Shown here: positions 30,657-32,786 of the stretch, piece by piece
Layout: each line of letters opens with the position of its first letter
Numbering within the stretch: the first letter of the stretch is position 1
Assembly (NCBI GenBank): GCA_022821265.1
Contig: JAJEDW010000325.1
Span: 1-32,786, forward strand
Length of the DNA: 32,786 nucleotides
DNA from: Acidobacteriota bacterium
GTDB taxonomy: Bacteria; Acidobacteriota; Terriglobia; 20CM-2-55-15
Reading direction: 5' to 3'
The notes under the pieces: generated by a model
Databases searched by the model: none
Seen by the model: the letters and a program-made list of their open reading frames with translations, nothing else
What the model was told of the DNA's origin: nothing
Translations under genes and position numbers: made by a program

Positions 30657-31804
30657 AACGGTCCTCGGACGCCCCGGCGGCGGAGGCCCGACTGATCGTG
30701 GCCTCCAGCGACGGCGACGCCAACATGCTCTGGGCGACCCGGATGTTCGTCCCGGATCCCTTCATTTTCATCAAGAAGGGCCGGCTGAAATACGCCGTGA
30801 TGAGCGATCTCGAGGTGGACCGCGCGCGCGTCCAGGCGTCCGTGGACCGGGTCCTCGCCCTGTCCGACTACATCGCGCGCGCGCGCGCGTCCGGCGTGGG
30901 GACCCCCTCGATGGCCGACGCCCTGACCTGCGTGCTTCGCGACCTGGGGATCGGCCGGGTCCGCGTGCCGGCCAACTTCCCCCTGGCGTTGGCCGACCAC
31001 CTGCGCGCGGCCCGGGTCACGGTCCGGCCGCAGCCGGATCCGTTCTGGCCGGACCGGGAGGTCAAGACCCCCGAAGAGGTCGGCCACATCCACGACTCCC
31101 TGAAGATCGCCGAGGAAGGCATGGGCGCCGGCATCGCGGCCCTGAAGCGCACGACGATCGGCCGGAACGGCGTTCTGCGCCTGGACGGCGCGCCTCTGAC
31201 CTCGGAGCGCCTCAAGGCCGTCATCAACAGCCGGATCATGGAGCGCGGCGCCGTCCCGAGCCACACGATCGTCGCATCGGGGCCCCAGTGCGTCGACCCG
31301 CACAACGAGGGCAGCGGTCCGATCCACGCCCACACGTCCATCATCATGGACATTTTCCCGCGGTCCGAGACCACCGGATACTTCGGCGACATGACGCGGA
31401 CGGTCGTTCGCGGCCGGGCCTCGGACGCGCTGAAGCGCGCCTACCGCGCGGTCGAGGAAGCGCAGGCGATCGGGTTCCGCGACATCCGGACCCGGGCCAG
31501 CGCGTACTCCATTCATTGGAAGATCCTGGAACACTTCCGCGCGCGCGGTTTCGAGACCGGGCGGAAGGACGGGCGGATGCAGGGCTTCTTCCACGGGACC
31601 GGGCACGGACTCGGGCTCGACATTCACGAGCTGCCGACGTTCGGCCTGCGCTCGACCGGCCGGTTCCGCCGCAACCACGTCGTGACCGTCGAGCCCGGCC
31701 TGTACTACGCCGGCATGGGGGGCGTCCGGCTCGAGGACGTCGTGGTGGTCGGCGACACGGGATGCCGCAACCTGGTGCGGTTCCCCAAGTTCCTCGAAAT
31801 CTGA
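30641..31804 (+). CDS. M24 family metallopeptidase (Xaa-Pro aminopeptidase-like)
   Basis: This 387-aa pita-bread metallopeptidase has an N-terminal creatinase-like domain (RLIVASSDGDANMLWATRMF, AVMSDLEVDRAR) and a C-terminal catalytic domain. The five metal ligands are visible: Asp237 in IIMDIFP, Asp250 in YFGDMTRT, His322 in GTGHGLGLDIHE, Glu351 in VEPGLY and Glu365 in RLEDVV. It should remove N-terminal residues, often before proline, from peptides in the cytosol. The ATG at 30641 adds about 17 non-conserved residues before RLIVASS, so a later non-ATG start (CTG 30692) is possible. DnaJ follows 18 bases after its stop codon. Confidence 0.9.
   Translation: MKHYSKRSSDAPAAEARLIVASSDGDANMLWATRMFVPDPFIFIKKGRLKYAVMSDLEVDRARVQASVDRVLALSDYIARARASGVGTPSMADALTCVLRDLGIGRVRVPANFPLALADHLRAARVTVRPQPDPFWPDREVKTPEEVGHIHDSLKIAEEGMGAGIAALKRTTIGRNGVLRLDGAPLTSERLKAVINSRIMERGAVPSHTIVASGPQCVDPHNEGSGPIHAHTSIIMDIFPRSETTGYFGDMTRTVVRGRASDALKRAYRAVEEAQAIGFRDIRTRASAYSIHWKILEHFRARGFETGRKDGRMQGFFHGTGHGLGLDIHELPTFGLRSTGRFRRNHVVTVEPGLYYAGMGGVRLEDVVVVGDTGCRNLVRFPKFLEI
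30874..30889. repeat. (CG)8 dinucleotide run inside the M24 gene
   Basis: Sixteen bases of perfectly alternating CG lie in the M24 coding region, encoding the Ala-Arg repeat in YIARARASG. Such runs can adopt Z-DNA and slip during replication. The encoded helix segment looks normal for the family, so composition alone may explain it. Confidence 0.7.
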
Positions 31805-31822
31805 CCTGGCGGAAGTCGGGAC

Positions 31823-32758
31823 ATGGCCGTCAAGTTCAAGGACTATTACGAGACGCTCCAGGTGGGGCGCGGCGCGAGCCCCGACGACATCAAGAAGTCG
31901 TACCGGAAGCTCGCCCGGAAGTACCACCCCGACGTCAACCCCGACGATCGGTCCGCCGAAGACAGGTTCAAGGAAGTCCAGGAAGCCTACGAGGTCCTCG
32001 GTGACGAGGAGAAGCGCCGGCGCTACGACCAGCTCGGCGCGAACTGGAAACACGGGGCCGAGTTCCGTCCGCCGCCGGGATGGTCCGGCGGTTTCGAAAC
32101 CGGATTCGACCTCAACGACATTCTCGGAAGGGCCGGGACCGGGACCAGCGGTTTCAGCGATTTCTTCGAGGCCATCTTCGGCCGGATGGGCGGGTCGGCC
32201 GCGCAGGCGGGGGCCGGCTCGCCGGGCCGGGGAAGACGGCGCGGGCGCCGCCCCTCGGAAACCGAGCTCGCCCTGCCGATCGAGGACATGCACACCGGCG
32301 TGACGCGCCGGCTGACGCTGCAGGTCGGCAGCCAGCAGAAGACCGTCGAGGTCCGCATGCCGAAGGGCGCCCGCGACGGCGACCGGATCCGCGTGCCCGG
32401 GGGCGGCGTCGACGGCGAGGACCTGTATATCCGGCTCCGGCAGTCGCCGGGTTCGCCGTTCCGCGTCGAGGGCGACGACACCGAGATCGATGCGCCGATC
32501 GCTCCGTGGGAAGCCGCGCTGGGGGCGGCGATCCAGGTCCCCGCGCTTGACGGCCCTCAGTCGATCAAGGTCCCGTCCGGCGCGTCGTCGGGCCAGCGGA
32601 TACGGATGAAGGGCATGGGGCTCAACATCCGGACGGGCGGCCGCGGCGACCACTTCGTACGGCTCCGGATCGTCACGCCGAAGACGCTGACCGGGGAGGA
32701 GCGCGAGCACTTCGAGGCGCTCGCCCGGATTTCCGCGTTCAAGCCCAGGGACGGGTGA
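31823..32758 (+). CDS. DnaJ-class co-chaperone without zinc finger (CbpA-like)
   Basis: The 311-aa protein opens with a J domain (about 5-72) containing HPD at residues 35-37 in [10 protein letters not shown], which stimulates DnaK ATPase. A Gly/Phe-rich linker follows ([33 protein letters not shown]), then a DnaJ C-terminal substrate-binding region (about 140-305; [34 protein letters not shown]). The four CxxCxGxG zinc repeats of true DnaJ are missing, so it is a type II, CbpA-like J protein. It is 18 bases downstream of the M24 gene and probably shares its transcript. Confidence 0.93.
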   Translation: MAVKFKDYYETLQVGRGASPDDIKKSYRKLARKYHPDVNPDDRSAEDRFKEVQEAYEVLGDEEKRRRYDQLGANWKHGAEFRPPPGWSGGFETGFDLNDILGRAGTGTSGFSDFFEAIFGRMGGSAAQAGAGSPGRGRRRGRRPSETELALPIEDMHTGVTRRLTLQVGSQQKTVEVRMPKGARDGDRIRVPGGGVDGEDLYIRLRQSPGSPFRVEGDDTEIDAPIAPWEAALGAAIQVPALDGPQSIKVPSGASSGQRIRMKGMGLNIRTGGRGDHFVRLRIVTPKTLTGEEREHFEALARISAFKPRDG

Positions 32759-32786
32759 CGAACGGCAGGGAGGACACCTCGGCGCC
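32759..32786. other. Window end with a Shine-Dalgarno-like AGGGAGG
   Basis: Only 28 bases remain after the dnaJ-like gene. AGGGAGG (32767-32773) could serve a following gene whose start lies beyond the window; no start codon is visible before the edge. Confidence 0.3.

Noticed and set aside
29903-32710. 935-codon minus-strand frame antisense to the M24 and dnaJ genes
   Set aside because: Only the last 246 codons are a recognisable protein (CinA domain). The rest mirrors two well-supported plus-strand genes and is open because GC-rich DNA has few stop codons.

Overview
The window is strongly GC-rich bacterial chromosomal DNA, densely packed with protein genes. It contains housekeeping genes (smc, purC, cvpA, thrC, a PolA-type exonuclease domain, a DnaJ-class co-chaperone), a futalosine-type menaquinone gene (mqnE) and a very large secreted metalloprotease built from beta-sandwich modules. 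No rRNA, tRNA, CRISPR array, insertion sequence or prophage was seen. The gene mix and the modular secreted protease fit a GC-rich Acidobacteriota-like organism best. That placement is tentative, because no phylogenetic marker was compared.

Layout. (1) 1-5063, minus strand: a run smc -> purC -> cvpA, with cvpA cut by the window edge. (2) 5253-7145, plus strand: an alkyltransferase-like DNA repair protein, an Rrf2 regulator and an exported tandem cyclophilin, meeting a convergent HAD phosphatase. (3) 7939-10460, plus strand: a tiny YHS metal-binding protein coupled to a DUF374 acyltransferase, then a rhodanese-MoeB/ThiF fusion coupled to an unknown 144-aa protein. (4) 10429-12690, minus strand: thiO (glycine oxidase) followed by mqnE. 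(5) 13035-17819, plus strand: a HAD hydrolase, a SirB1-type transglutaminase-like protein and a LOG-like SLOG protein in overlapping register, then a group II PLP decarboxylase and a class V aminotransferase with its own promoter. (6) 17832-22334, minus strand: the secreted metalloprotease and threonine synthase. (7) 22435-27236, plus strand: a tight six-gene run of MFS transporter, HtrA protease, one-TM protein, MBL hydrolase, YciA-type thioesterase and 5'-3' exonuclease. (8) 27237-29902: a less GC-biased accessory stretch with a Tat-lipoprotein beta-carbonic anhydrase, a DUF2490 protein and a VapBC-type toxin-antitoxin pair. (9) 29903-32758: cinA-like and M24 peptidase genes whose start codons abut back-to-back, then a CbpA/DnaJ-type co-chaperone.

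The most unusual signal is regulatory. At least five genes (Rrf2, mqnE, thiO, the MFS gene, cinA) carry a TATAAT/TATAGT/TAGAAT box only 6-9 bases before the start codon, so their mRNAs should be leaderless or nearly so. Two of these boxes overlap the stop codon of the upstream gene, and one lies inside a divergent coding region. Several other genes have clear Shine-Dalgarno sites, so the two start modes seem to coexist. Within transcription units, four-base ATGA/GTGA/TTGA stop-start overlaps are frequent and point to translational coupling. Protein-level oddities include a cyclophilin domain lacking its catalytic arginine, a HAD enzyme with DFN instead of DFD, a Trp-for-Cys alkyltransferase-like protein and a four-half-site operator at the toxin-antitoxin promoter.
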